A stretch of DNA of 64,000 bases from Amphiduros pacificus. Taxonomy: Eukaryota; Annelida; Polychaeta; Phyllodocida; Hesionidae. Every line of letters starts with the position of its first letter. Position 1 is the first letter of the stretch. A program made the position numbers and the translations under genes. Shown piece after piece: positions 24,266 through 38,512 of this stretch. The notes beneath the pieces were generated by a model that saw only the letters and a list, made by a program, of their open reading frames with translations, made no database searches and was not told the origin of the DNA. The stretch covers positions 19,039,766-19,103,765 of the forward strand of contig OX439010.1 of assembly GCA_949316495.1 (NCBI GenBank), given 5' to 3'.

Positions 24266-27200
24266 GTCACCTACCTAGCTACACCCCTTATGTCTCCTAC
24301 CTAGCTACATCCCTCATGTCTCCTACCTAGCTACATCCCTCATGCCTCCTACCTAGCTACATCCCTCATGTCTCCTACCTACATCCCTCATGTCTCCTAC
24401 CTAGCTACATCCCTCATGTCTCCTTCCTAGCTACATCCCTCATGTCTCCTACCTACATCCCTCATGCCTCCTACCTAGCTTCATCCGTCATGCCTCCTAC
24501 CTAGCTACATCCCTCATGTCTCCTACCTAGCTACACCCCTCATGTCTCCTACCTAGCTACATCCCTCATGTCTCCTACCTAGCTACATCCCTCATGCCTC
24601 CTACCTAGCTACATCCCTCATGTCTCCTACCTAGCTACATCCCTCATGTCTCCTACCTAGCTACATCCCTCATGTCTCCTACCTAGCTACATCCCTCATG
24701 CCTCCTACCTAGCTACATCCCTCATGTCTCCTACCTAGCTACATCCCTCATGTCTCCTACCTAGCTACATTCCTCATGTCTCCTACCTAGCTACACCCCT
24801 CATGTCTCCTACCTAGCTACATCCCTCATGCCTCATACCGAGCTACATCCCTCATATCTCCTACCTAGCTACATCCCTCATGTCACCTTCCTAGCTACAT
24901 CCCTCATGTCTCCTACCTAGCTACATCCCTCATGTCTCCTACCTAGCTTCATCCCTCATGTCTCCTACCTAGCTACATCCCTCATGTCTCCTACCCTGCT
25001 ACATCCCTCATGTCTCCTACCTAGCTACATCCCTCATGCCTCCTACTTAGCTACATCCCTCATGTCACCTACCTAGCTACATCCCTCATGTCACCTACCT
25101 AGCTACATCCCTCATGTCACCTACCTAGCTACATCCCTCATGTCTCCTACTTAGCTACATCCCTCATGTCTCCTACCTAGCTACATCCCTCATGTCTCCT
25201 ACCTAGCTACATCCCTCATGCCTCCTACCTAGCTACATCCCTCATGTCTCCTACTTAGCTACATCCCTCATGTCACCTACCTAGCTACATCCCTCATGTC
25301 TCCTACCTAGCTACATCCCTCATGCCTCCTACCTAGCTACATCCCTCATGCCTCCTAACTAGCTACATCCCTCATGTCACCTACTTAGCTACATCCCTCA
25401 TGTCACCTACCTAGCTACATCCTTCATGTCTCCTACCTAGCTACATCCCTCATGCCTCCTACCTAGCTACATCCCTCATGCCTCCTACCTAGCTACATCC
25501 TTCATGTCTCCTACCTAGCTACATCCTTCATGTCTCCTACCTAGCTACATCCTTCATGTCTCCTACCTAACTACATCCCTCATGTCTCCTACCTAGCTAC
25601 ATCCCTCATGCCTCCTAGTTAGCTACATCCCTCATGTCACCTAGCTACATCCCTCATGTCACCTAACTACATCCTTCATGTCTCCTACCTAGCTACATCC
25701 TTCATGTCTCCTACCTAGCTACATCCCTCATGCCTCCTACCTAGCTACATCCTCCATGCCTCCTACCTAGCTACATCCCTCATGCCTCCTACCTAGCTAC
25801 ATCCCTCATGCCTCCAACCTAGCTACATCCCTCATGTCTCCTCCCCAGCTACATCCCTCATGTCTCCTACCTAGCTACATCCCTCATGCCTCCTACCTAG
25901 CTACATCCCTCATGTCACCTACTTAGCTACATCCCTCATGTCACATACCTAGCTACATCCCTCATGTCTCCTACCTAGCTACATCCCTCATGCCTCCTAC
26001 CTAGCTACATCCTTCATGTCTCCTACCTAGCTACATCCTTCATGTCTCCTACCTAGCTACATCCCTCATGCCTCCTACCTAGCTATATCCCTCATGCCTC
26101 CTACCCAGCTACATCCCTCATGCCTCCTACCTAGCTACATCCCTCATGTCTCCTACCTAGCTACATCCCTCATGCCTCCTACCCAGCTACATCCCTCATG
26201 CCTCCTACCTAGCTACATCCTTCATGTCTCCTACCTAGCTACATCCTTCATGTCTCCTACCTAGCTACATCCTTCATGTCTCCTACCTAACTACATCCCT
26301 CATGTCACCTACCTAGCTACATCCCTCATGCCTCCTAGTTAGCTACATCCCTCATGTCACCTAGCTACATCCCTCATGTCACCTAACTACATCCTTCATG
26401 TCTCCTACCTAGCTACATCCTTCATGTCTCCTACCTAGCTACATCCCTCATGCCTCCTACCTAGCTACATCCTTCATGCCTCCTACCCAGCTTCATCCCT
26501 CATGTCTCCTACCTAGCTACATCCCTCATGCCTCCTACCCAGCTACATCCCTCATGCCTCCTACCTAGCTACATCCTTCATGTCTCCTACCTAGCTACAT
26601 CCTTCATGTCTCCTACCTAACTACATCCCTCATGCCTCCTACCTAGCTACATCCCTCATGTCTCCTACCTAGCTACATCCCTCATGTCTCCTACCTAGCT
26701 ACATCCCTCATGTATCCTACCTAGCTACATCCTTCATGCCTCCTACCCAGCTTCATCCCTCATTTCTCCTACCTAGCTACATCCCTCATGCCTCCTACCT
26801 AGCTACATCCTTCATGTTTCCTACCTAGCTACATCCTTCATGTCTCCTACCTAGCTAAATCCTTCATGTCTCCTACCTAACTACATCCCTCATGCCTCCT
26901 ACCTAGCTACATCCCTCATGTCTCCTACCTAGCTACATCCCTCATGTCTCCTACCTAGCTACATTCCTCATGTCTCCTACCTAGCTACATTCCTCATGTC
27001 TCCTACCTAGCTACATCCCTCATGTCTCCTACCTAGCTACATCCCTCATGCCTCATACCGAGCTACATCCCTCATATCTCCTACCTAGCTACATCCCTCA
27101 TGTCTCCTTCCTAGCTACATCCCTCATGTCTCCTACCTAGCTACATCCCTCATGTCTCCTACCTAGCTTCATCCCTCATGTCTCCTACCTAGCTTCATCC

Positions 27201-30200
27201 CTCATGTCTCCTACCTAGCTACATCCCTCATGTCTCCTACCCTGCTACATCCCTCATGTCTCCTACCTAGCTACATCCCTCATGCCTCCTACTTAGCTAC
27301 ATCCCTCATGTCACCTACCTAGCTACATCCCTCATGTCACCTACCTAGCTACATCCCTCATGTCACCTACCTAGCTACATCCCTCATGTCTCCTACTTAG
27401 CTACATCCCTCATGTCTCCTACCTAGCTACATCCCTCATGTCTCCTACCTAGCTACATCCCTCATGCCTCCTACCTAGCTACATCCCTCATGTCACCTAC
27501 TTAGCTACATCCCTCATGTCACCTACCTAGCTACATCCTTCATGTCTCCTACCTAGCTACATCCCTCATGCCTCCTACCTAGCTACATCCCTCATGCCTC
27601 CTACCTAGTAACATCCTTCATGCCTCCTACCTAGCTTCATCCCTCATGTCTCCTACCTAGCTACATCCCTCATGCCTCCTACCCAGCTACATCCCTCATG
27701 CCTCCTACCTAGCTACATCCTTCATGTCTCCTACCTAGCTACATCCTTCATGTCTCCTACCTAGCTACATCCTTCATGTCTCCTACCTAACTACATCCCT
27801 CATGTCTCCTACCTAGCTACATCCCTCATGCTTCCTAGTTAGCTACATCCCTCATGTCACCTAGCTACATCCCTCATGTCACCTAACTACATCCTTCATG
27901 TCTCCTACCTAGCTACATCCTTCATGTCTCCTACCTAGCTACATCCCTCATGCCTCCTACCTAGCTACATCCTTCATGTCTCCTACCTAGCTACACCCCT
28001 CATGCCTCCTACCTAGCTTCATCACATATGCCTCCTACCTAGCTACATCCCTCATGCATCCTACCTAGCTACATCCCTCATGCCTCCAACCTAGCTACAT
28101 CCCTCATGTCTCCTACCTAGCTACATCCCTCATGTCTCCTTCCTAGCTACATCCCTCATGTCTCCTACCTAGCTACATCCCTCATGTCTCCTACCTAGCT
28201 TCATCCCTCATGTCTCCTACCTAGCTACATCCCTCATGTCTCCTACCCTGCTACATCCCTCATGTCTCCTACCTAGCTACATCTCTCATGCCTCCTACTT
28301 AGCTACATCCCTCATGTCACCTACCTAGCTACATCCCTCATGTCACCTACCTAGCTACATCCCTCATGTCACCTACCTAGCTACATCCCTCATGTCTCCT
28401 ACTTAGCTACATCCCTCATGTCTCCTACCTAGCTACATCCCTCATGTCTCCTACCTAGCTACATCCCTCATGCCTCCTACCTAGCTACATCCCTCATGTC
28501 ACCTACTTAGCTACATCCCTCATGTCACCTACCTAGCTACATCCCTCATGTCTCCTACCCAGCTACATCCCTCATGCCTCCTACCTAGCTACATCCTTCA
28601 TGTCTCCTACCTAGCTACATCCTTCATGTCTCCTACCTAGCTACATCCTTCATGTCTCCTACCTAACTACATCCCTCATGTCTCCTACCTAGCTACATCC
28701 CTCATGTCTCCTACCTAGCTACATCCCTCATGTATCCTACCTAGCTACATCCTTCATGCCTCCTACCCAGCTTCATCCCTCATTTCTCCTACCTAGCTAC
28801 ATCCCTCATGCCTCCTACCCAGCTACATCCCTCATGCCTCCTACCTAGCTACATCCTTCATGTCTCCTACCTAGCTACATCCTTCATGTCTCCTACCTAG
28901 CTAAATCCTTCATGTCTCCTACCTAACTACATCCCTCATGCCTCCTACCTAGCTACATCCCTCATGTCTCCTACCTAGCTACATCCCTCATGTCTCCTAC
29001 CTAGCTACATTCCTCATGTCTCCTACCTAGCTACATTCCTCATGTCTCCTACCTAGCTACATCCCTCATGTCTCCTACCTAGCTACATCCCTCATGCCTC
29101 ATACCGAGCTACATCCCTCATATCTCCTACCTAGCTACATCCCTCATGTCTCCTTCCTAGCTACATCCCTCATGTCTCCTACCTAGCTACATCCCTCATG
29201 TCTCTTACCTAGCTTCATCCCTCATGTCTCCTACCTAGCTACATCCTTCATGTCTCCTACCTAGCTACATCCTTCATGTCTCCTACCTAGCTACATCCCT
29301 CATGCCTCCTACCTAGCTACATCCCTCATGCCTCCTACCTAGCTACATCCTTCATGCCTCCTACCTAGCTTCATCCCTCATGTCTCCTACCTAGCTACAT
29401 CCCTCATGCCTCCTACCCAGCTACATCCCTCATGCCTCCTACATAGCTACATCCTTCATGTCTCCTACCTAGCTACATCCTTCATGTCTCCTACCTAGCT
29501 ACATCCTTCATGTCTCCTACCTAACTACATCCCTCATGCCTCCTAGTTAGCTACATCCCTCATGTCACCTAGCTACATCCCTCATGTCACTTAACTACAT
29601 CCTTCATGTCTCCTACCTAGCTACATCCTTCATGTCTCCTACCTAGCTACATCCCTCATGCCTCCTACCTAGCTACATCCTTCATGCCTCCTACCTAGCT
29701 ACATCTATCATGTCACCTACTTAGCTACATCCCTCATGTCACCTACCTAGTTACATCCCTCATGTCTCCTACCTAGCTACATCCCTCATGCCTCCTACCT
29801 AGCTACATCCTTCATGTCTCCGACCTAGCTACATCCTTCATGTCTCCTACCTAGCTACATCCCTCATGCCTCCTACCTAGCTACATCCTTCATGCCTCCT
29901 ACCTAGCTTCATCCCTCATGTCTCCTACCTAGCTACATCCCTCATGCCTCCTACCCAGCTACATCCCTCATGCCTCCTACCTAGCTACATTCCTCATGTC
30001 TCCTACCTAGCTACATCCCTCATGTCTCCTACCTAGCTACATCCCTCATGCCTCATACCGAGCTACATCCCTCATATCTCCTACCTAGCTACATCCCTCA
30101 TGTCTCCTTCCTAGCTACATCCCTCATGTCTCCTACCTAGCTACATCCCTCATGTCTCCAACCGAGCTTCATCCCTCATGTCTCCTACCTAGCTACATCC

Positions 30201-32830
30201 CTCATGTCTCCTACCCTGCTACATCCCTCATGTCTCCTACCTAGCTACATCCCTCATGCCTCCTACTTAGCTACATCCCTCATGTCACCTACCTAGCTAC
30301 ATCCCTCATGTCACCTACCTAGCTACATCCCTCATGTCACCAACCTAGCTACATCCCTCATGTCTCCTACTTAGCTACATCCTTCATGTCTCCTACCTAG
30401 CTACATCCCTCATGCCTCCTACCCAGCTACATCCCTCATGTCACCTACTTAGCTACATCCCTCATGTCACCTACCTAGCTACATCCCTCATGTCTCCTAC
30501 CTAGCTACATCCCTCATGCCTCCTACCTAGCTACATCCTTCATGTCTCCTACCTAGCTACATCCTTCATGTCTCCTACCTAGCTACATCCCTCATGCCTC
30601 CTACCTAGCTACATCCCTCATGCCTCCTACCTAGCTACATCCTTCATGCCTCCTACCTAGCTTCATCCCTCATGTCTCCTACCTAGCTACATCCCTCATG
30701 CCTCCTACCCAGCTACATCCCTCATGCCTCCTACCTAGCTACATCCTTCATGTCTCCTACCTAGCTACATCCTTCATGTCTCCTACCTAGCTACATCCTT
30801 CATGTCTCCTACCTAACTACATCCCTCATGTCTCCTACCTAGCTACATCCCTCATGTCTCCTAGTTAGCTACATCCCTCATGTCACCTAGCTACATCCCT
30901 CATGTCACCTAACTACATCCTTCATGTCTCCTACCTAGCTACATCCTTCATGTCTCCTACCTAGCTACATCCCTCATGCCTCCTACCTAGCTACATCCTT
31001 CATGTCTCCTACCTAGCTACATCCTTCATGTCTCCTACCTAGCTACATCCCTCATGCCTCCTTCCTAGCTACATCCCTCATGCCTCCTACCTAGCTACAT
31101 CCTTCATGCCTCCTACCTAGCTTCATCCCTCATGTCTCCTACCTAGCTACATCCCTCATGCCTCCTACCCAGCTACATCCCTCATGCCTCCTACCTAGCT
31201 ACAACCTTCATGTCTCCTACCTAGCTTCATCCCTCATGCCTCCTACCTAGCTACATCCTTCATGCCTCCTACCTAGCTTCATCCCTCATTTCTCCTACCT
31301 AGCTACATCCCTCATGCCTCCTACCTAGCTACATCCTTCATGCCTCCTACCTAGCTTCATCCCTCATGTCTCCTACCTAGCTACATCCCTCATGCCTCCT
31401 ACCCAGCTACATCCCTCATGTCTCCTACCTAGCTACATCCCTCATGCCTCCTACCTAGCTACATCCTTCATGCCTCCTACCTAGCTACATCCTTCATGTC
31501 TCCTACCTAGCTACATCCCTCATGCCTCCTACCTAGCTACATCCTTCATGCCTCCTACCTAGCTTCATCCCTCATGTCTCCTACCTAGCTACATCCCTCA
31601 TGCCTCCTACCCAGCTACATCCCTCATGCCTCCTACCTAGCTATATCCTTCATGTCTCCTACCTAGCTACATCCCTCATGCCTCCTACCTAGCTACATCC
31701 TTCATGCCTCCTACCTAGCTTCATCCCTCATGTCTCCTACCTAGCTACATCCCTCATGCCTCCTACCCAGCTACATCCCTCATGCCTCCTACCTAGCTAC
31801 ATCCTTCATGTCTCCTACCTAGCTACATCCTTCATGTCTCCTACCTAGCTACATCCTTCATGTATCCTACCTAACTACATCCCTCATGTCTCCTACCTAG
31901 CTACATCCCTCATGCCTCCTAGTTAGCTACATCCCTCATGTCACCTAGCTACATCCCTCATGTCACCTAACTACATCCTTCATGTCTCCTACCTAGCTAC
32001 ATCCCTCATGTCCCCTACCTTGCTACATCCCTCATGCCTCCTACCTAGCTACATCCTTCATGTCTCCTACCTAGCTACATCCTTCATGTCTCCTACCTAG
32101 CTACATCCTTCATGTCTCCTACCTAACTACATCCCTCATGTCTCCTACCTAGCTACATCCCTCATGCCTCCTAGTTAGCTACATCCCTCATGTCACCTAG
32201 CTACATCCTTCATGTCTCCTACCTAGCTACATCCTTCATGTCTCCTACCTAGCTACATCCCTCATGCCTCCTACCTAGCTACATCCTTCATGTCTCCTAC
32301 CTAGCTACATCCCTCATGCCTCCTACCTAGCTTCATCCCATATGCCTCCTACCTAGCTACATCCCTCATGCCTCCTACCTAGCTACATCCCTCATGCCTC
32401 CAACCTAGCTACATCCCTCATGTCTCCTACCTACCTACATCCCTCATGTCTCCTACCTAGCTACATCCCTCATGCCTCCTACTTAGCTACATCCCTCATG
32501 TCACCTACCTAGCTACATCCCTCATGTCACCTACCTAGCTACATCCCTCATATCTCCAACCTAGCTACATCCATCATATCTCCTACCTAGCTACATCCCT
32601 CATGTCACCTACCTAGCTACATCTCTCGTGTCCTACCCAGCTACATCCCTCATGTCTCCTACCTAACTACATCCCTCATGTCTCCTACCTAGCTACATCC
32701 CTCATGTCTCCTACCTAGCTACCTCCATCATATCTCCTACCTAGCTACATCCCTCATGTCACCTACTTAGCTACATCCCTTATGTCTCCTACCTAGCTAC
32801 ATCCCTCATGCCTCCTAGCTACATCCGTTA
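24266..32830. repeat. 8.6-kb satellite of a 26-bp unit with higher-order blocks
   Basis: About 330 copies of a 26-bp unit made of ctacatccctcatg followed by tctcctacctag fill 8,565 bp of intron 1. Variants (catgtcacc, catgcctcc, ccttcatg, 22-bp short units) recur in blocks. The marker cctcataccg is at 24831, 27051, 29097 and 30051. The short-unit junction catgtcacctagc is at 25633, 26353, 27853, 29561, 30879, 31937 and 32179. This shows repeated duplication of 0.2-2.2 kb segments. There are no unique spacers, so it is not CRISPR. Confidence 0.96.
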
Positions 32831-35062
32831 TCGATTCTACCTTTTTAGTCATCCAATATCTCTCACATAATGATATCTCAAGTTACGTCATCCGGATGGC
32901 TTGTCCTGTCAAATCATCTTCAGCGGGTACCCGGTCACTGCTCATTTTTGTCAGCCTTGCTTGCGTAAGAAAGCATTTTGCATCAGGTCAAACATGTGGA
33001 TCTTATGTCTTCTTTGTTTTGACATTGATGCCAATTAAGTACATGACAAGGCATAACGTATGGGCCAAATCAAACAGGGCCAGGTCAGTTTAGCATCCCA
33101 CACATAGGTGGCGCTGTACGGAATTATCATACAATATAAGGTAATATGCCATTCGTTTCCTTGTTCAGCGACATCTTATTTCTTTTTGCATTATTATATG
33201 AAATATTATCAAATAAAAAAAAATAGATAATCTGTGTCTTTCCTAGCATAGAGTGCAATGCCACAAACCAAATATACAAAACACAGCACTATGGTTAAGG
33301 TGCCTCAGAGATGACACAGCAGTAGACCATTGCTTAGAGTGAGGCTTTATCGAATAAAGCGGTATCATGATACAATTTAATCACACATCAAATAATCAAA
33401 CCACACAAACACACTTAGCTAAATACCACATATCCCAGAAACCGAGATGCAAACGTTATAATCTGATAATTGAGTTACAACTTTCTATTTTGAGATGACA
33501 TCATAGCGAGACCAATACTACTTTATATAATAGCTGAATTGGACGGGATGATGATACAGCAATAAATTTCAAACTGACGGTGCCTGTTGCGCATGCGTAC
33601 ATAAGCTGCGCAGTGAGACATGCTGGGACCAGTTCAATCCTGAGGGCTAGCCCCCTGCCGAGCATTAAGTACATCACGCAAATATCCCTCATACTTTAAC
33701 ACGCCTTAAAACATCCAAGCCATCAGAAAGTAATAAACTTGTCAACTGAAGGTTACACCTCTGAAGTATGGTCTCCAGCGGCCAGATTGAGTCATGTTAA
33801 CAACCTGGCCTGACTGTGAACAACAGATGTAACCAACCTTAAAGCATTGGTGAAACCTGACTTTCAGACATATTTTCTTTACATAACATGAATGTTTATA
33901 CCCTAAACAGTGCTTTTATGTAGCAGTACCCAAAATATTCTCTGTTAACAAATTTCTGTGGCACTTGAAAGTTGATCAGTTGTCTGCTAAAACCTACACC
34001 AGCAATTGAACACTTTGTCAACAAGCTTTGTTTAGCTGGTATGTGATCTTGTGTAAACACCTAATGAGTTACCAGTTGTGCACCTGTCCAGCTTGGGAAA
34101 CAGGGTGAAGATGTTTTGTACAATTTATCAATTTATTGCCAGGAGTATACTTCAAAACAACATAAGATTATTTTAATATTATTTGAATCAATGAAATAAC
34201 TCATGGCCGTGAAAAATATTTTATGGTTGTGACAAATATCTTATGGTTGTGAAAGATATATCATTTATTGGAAAAGTATACTATTTATTTGAAAAGTATC
34301 TTATGCTTATGAAAACCTTTCTGTCAAAAAGGGAAGACATGACTCAAAGGTTGCATGGAATTCCCCTTAACTTGAAGGCCGTGATATTGAAAAAGTGACA
34401 TTAAACCCATTGATCACTGGTTTGGCCTTAAATCACAATGACTTTGAATGGCAAAACTGTGAATGCTGATAATTGGTATCAGTAAAATTTATGATATGAC
34501 CCTCTTTGATGAAATTTGGGGTTTTTCACACCATTGAATGGGAAGACATCAAAGGCTGCATGGATTCCACCTTAAAAGCTGGGCTGTATAGAATTTTTTT
34601 AAACTTTTTTTTGCAAACATATATAATATAAAAAATAATGATTTCTTCATTTATAACTTCATAAATATTCATCCGTTTTTAATAAATTTACCACCAAAAG
34701 AAAGCCAAGAAAAGGCACTATCATCATGATAAGTATTATCTTCCAATTCATTCTCTAAATAGTTGAAAAAAATGGCCAAAAATGTGTTGCTCCAATTTTG
34801 ACAATTGGTAAACAACACCTCCTATGACTTACGGAGCCCCCTGACAGTTCAAAGGTCAAGGTCACACAACACACTTCCTGTTTAGTCCTGGCAGTACTTG
34901 GTGGTCACAAAAAATCATAATTCTCAGGGCAGATGTTCTTTAGTGGATTTCAGATAGATAGCCTGTATGTATGTCAATTTTAAGATCATATATTGTTTTC
35001 AGATACCTTAAACCACTGTAAAATTGCCTGCAACTTTCCAGGTTTCACCAATGCTTTAAGTG

Positions 35063-36135
35063 CAGGCATGGTAGATGGAACCAACCTGTTAACTTAAGTG
35101 CAGATATGGCAGTTGTAACCAACCAGTAGATATAACCAACCTGGCCACTTAGGTGCAGGCATATTAAATGTAACCAACCTGTTATTCCTTGTGCAGGCAT
35201 AGTAGATGTAACCAGCCTGTTGACTTGAGTACAGGCATAGTTGATATAACCAACCTGGTCGCTTAGGTGCAGGCATATTAAATGTAACCAACCTGTTATC
35301 CCTTGTGCAGGCATAGTAGATGTAACCAGCCTGTTGACTTGAGTACAGGCATAGTTGATATAACCAACCTGGTCGCTTAGGTGCAGGCATATTAAATGTA
35401 ACCAACCTGTTATCCCTTGTGCAGGCATAGTAGATGTAACCAGCCTGTTGACTTGAGTACAGGCATAGTTGATATAACCAACCTGGTCGCTTAGGTGCAG
35501 GCATATTAAATGTAACCAACCTGTTATCCCTTGTGCAGGCATAGTAGATGTAACCAACCTGTTATCCCTAGTGCAGGCATAGTTGATGTAACCAACCTGG
35601 TCGCTTAGGTGCAGGCATATTAAATGTAACCAACCTGTTATCCCTTGTGCAGGCATAGTAGATGTAACCAGCCTGTTGACTTGAGTACAGGCATAGTTGA
35701 TATAACCAACCTGGTCGCTTAGGTGCAGGCATATTAAATGTAACCAACCTGTTATCCCTTGTGCAGGCATAGTAGATGTAACCAGCCTGTTGACTTGAGT
35801 ACAGGCATAGTTGATATAACCAACCTGGTCGCTTAGGTGCAGGCATATTAAATGTAACCAACCTGTTATCCCTTGTGCAGGCATAGTAGATGTAACCAGC
35901 CTGTTGACTTGAGTACAGGCATAGTTGATATAACCAACCTGGTCGCTTAGGTGCAGGCATATTAAATGTAACCAACCTGTTATCCCTTGTGCAGGCATAG
36001 TAGATGTAACCAGCCTGTTGACTTGAGTACAGGCATAGTTGATATAACCAACCTGGTCGCTTAGGTGCAGGCATATTTAATGTAACCAACCTGTTATCCT
36101 GAGTGCAGGCATAATAAATGTAACCAACCTGTCCA
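35063..36135. repeat. 38-bp minisatellite organised as 114-bp trimers
   Basis: About 28 units of 38 bp begin gt(g/a)caggcata and contain gta(a)accaacctg. Three unit types alternate to give a 114-bp higher-order repeat. The first type (gcaggcatattaaatg) starts at 35153 and every 114 bp to 36065, nine times. As 114 is a multiple of three, the minus strand stays open for up to 317 codons, a by-product. Confidence 0.94.
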
Positions 36136-36233
36136 TGATCAGACTTGATAAACGTAACGAATTCAGATTAATGATACATAGCTGGTCTCAAAGTTATGGT
36201 TTTACTTATAAATATATGTCAAGCATATTGTTT

Positions 36234-36550
36234 ATTTCTTTGTTTGAGATTTCATGCTATGTTAAACATTATTTCAGTCACCTCATGACGAGACATACTT
36301 ATAGCAGATATAGTGCTGCCCTATCAGATTATCATGGGAAAGGTCCTTGACATCATGATGGCAACAAAAGACAGTCACAGATTTATAAGCAAAATAGCTC
36401 ACCCATCAGGCACAGGCCTTAGCTCATTTGAGAAAATGCAACAGGAATGTAATCTCGGCATGGCTGAGAATCGAACCCACGACCTTTGAATCGTCACAAA
36501 GGAACCGATACTAATAAGTTTGCGCTCTAACTGCGTCACGGCCTTTGGCC
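36234..36550 (-). mobile_element. tRNA-derived SINE, family A, diverged copy
   Basis: The same order of blocks as the 23194 copy (atttcagtca, gcagatatagtgctgcc, aatcgaacccacgacctt, gcgctctaac) but with many substitutions and small indels. No clear target-site duplication remains, which suggests an older insertion. Confidence 0.85.
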
Positions 36551-37759
36551 CAAAATGACTTTGCTGATGAATATAAACGTTGTGTGTGAGATGTCCCTTG
36601 AAACATAAAAAACATAGTTGATAAAAACAAGTAAAATCAATGCCTCCCAGTTTTACAAATCACAGCTGCTGATGTATTCTGCTTGAGATGGTTACTAATC
36701 TCAGCCTCATTGAAAAAAGACTAACAAATCGATTCTGATCACATTCCGGCATCAAGAATAAATCCTGCATCTTGTAAATGTGCACACTTTGCTTATAAAT
36801 GTTGTAGGTATAGTATTATATATTTTAAGACGTGGATTGCAAGCAGTGGACCAAACCGCATAAGTTATTCAGGGGAGGCATGTGCATCTGTTTATTCAGC
36901 TAAACAGTATCTATGTATTTCCCATACACAGAGGGGTCTCAGAAATACAAAGGCAAACCAATCGTTCATGAGCTATCTGCGATTGGAATTGGTTTGATCT
37001 CAGCCATGTCTATTTATGGTTTACTGTATATAAACTAAGGGCATGAACACTCTTCTGTCTCCACGGCTTTTCTTATAATGAAATGTCGAGAATAACATTT
37101 AGAATAATTATATTTAATATATAATTTAAAGGATATAACGATACATAAAATGTTCAGATAGAATCTTTAAAATCTGTAAACCTTACCTTTCATTGTCTTG
37201 TAATATTTAGCGTGTGAAGAGAAATGAGAAAGTGTCTGCGATTGTGTTTTGTTACACTATAAATAAGATTATGCCAAAGAAGGTTTATATTGTTTTTGCT
37301 TTATATAAGTAATATAATGCATTTTCACATTCCACTAAACACAGGATTAAAATAGTGATCAGTGTTAATTGGTACAATTTCCCCAATAAAACCTGGCACC
37401 ATAAAACCCCTCTTACTTTCATGCAAATGGATTTAGCTTTTGGGCAGAAATATGAATCGTATAAGGGCAAGTTTTGAGATACCTATTTAAAAAATTATAT
37501 GAGACATTAAATCGATATTTTTAGGACGTGATAATAAATTTAACAACTTTATAACTGGATTATATATCTTCTCTGGGGTTCAAACTTTCATCACTATAGT
37601 TGTGTTTGGAAGAGGGAGAATCGTTATTACATAGGTCAAAAACGTCTGTACTACCTTAGTGTTTTAGATTCCCTGTGGCGTACAGAGTAATGGATCGTGC
37701 GCTTAGTGGGCTGAATAATGCTTGAGTCGTATTTGCACCAAATTAAAAGAGGAGCCCTG

Positions 37760-38364
37760 GCGATAGTTTTTTTTTAAAGCCGCGGAACTGTAAGGACACT
37801 TGGGGATTATTAGGCATTATTTAGACATTGCACGGGTCGCCGGGAACTTTAAGCTGTAGCATAAAAGTGGCTGATGTTCACCTGATTTTTTGTACCCAAA
37901 CTCATCAGAAACTACCCGGTAGGTTCCCGTAAGTGTCCTCTACCCACATGGACATCTTGGGCCTCTCAGTGGCATCATACAGTGAAATATGTATTTGGTT
38001 AAAATTCACATGCTTCCTGGCGTCCTGTAGAACGCCCGATGTTTTGACGGATGCCGTATGACAAGCGATAGGTTACCGCCCGATGGCCTAAAGTGTGCGG
38101 TGTGCCGGGGGCAATTGACCGCCCGATTTCAGGATAGGCATCGGGGAATGCGTCCAACAGCCCGGCACTCCTCAGTCAGCCTTGCGGTATCCTTGGAATA
38201 GTCTTACGGGCTCCCGATGGCGATACCGCCGGGCGCCCGGGCGGTGCCAGTATCTTACGTGATCATACTCATGGCAAATTGGAATCAAATCTCCCCGGCG
38301 CCTGGGATGCCAGGAAGTCATCCTATTCTCACTTACCGGTCGGCGCCTGAGTTAAACGTGACTC
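37760..38364. other. GC-rich, CpG-containing island of unknown nature
   Basis: Base composition rises sharply against the surrounding AT-rich intron, especially 38020-38350 (cgcccgat, ccgggcgcccgggcgg, cttaccggtcggcgcc). The word cgcccgat occurs at 38031 and again in the next 100 bp. The island abuts the family B SINE remnant. It has no convincing coding potential. It may be part of a transposable element or a relic of transferred DNA, and I cannot place it. Confidence 0.45.
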
Positions 38365-38512
38365 AAAGCATTAGTGGAGGACTGGAGGTGGTAGGTTTGA
38401 ATCCCGCTTCTGCCGGTGATGCATTAAAGTAGTTAATTTGGCTTGAATGTGGACCGGATATTGCCATTATTGCTGAAATGGGTCATAAAAATCGCATGTC
38501 ACATTTCAAGGT
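38365..38512 (+). mobile_element. tRNA-derived SINE, family B, 5'-altered copy
   Basis: Shares gtggagg, ggaggtggtaggtttgaatc (B box) and the body words ggaccggatattgccat, ttgctgaaatgggtca with the copy at 48190. The A-box end is replaced by a different GC-rich sequence that continues leftward. Confidence 0.65.

Noticed and set aside
24266-32830. CRISPR-like array
   Set aside because: Units are contiguous with no unique spacers, and the host DNA is animal-like. It is a satellite.
35045-36089. Minus-strand frames of up to 317 codons
   Set aside because: By-product of a 114-bp repeat whose length is a multiple of three. Several frames are open at once, which argues against coding.
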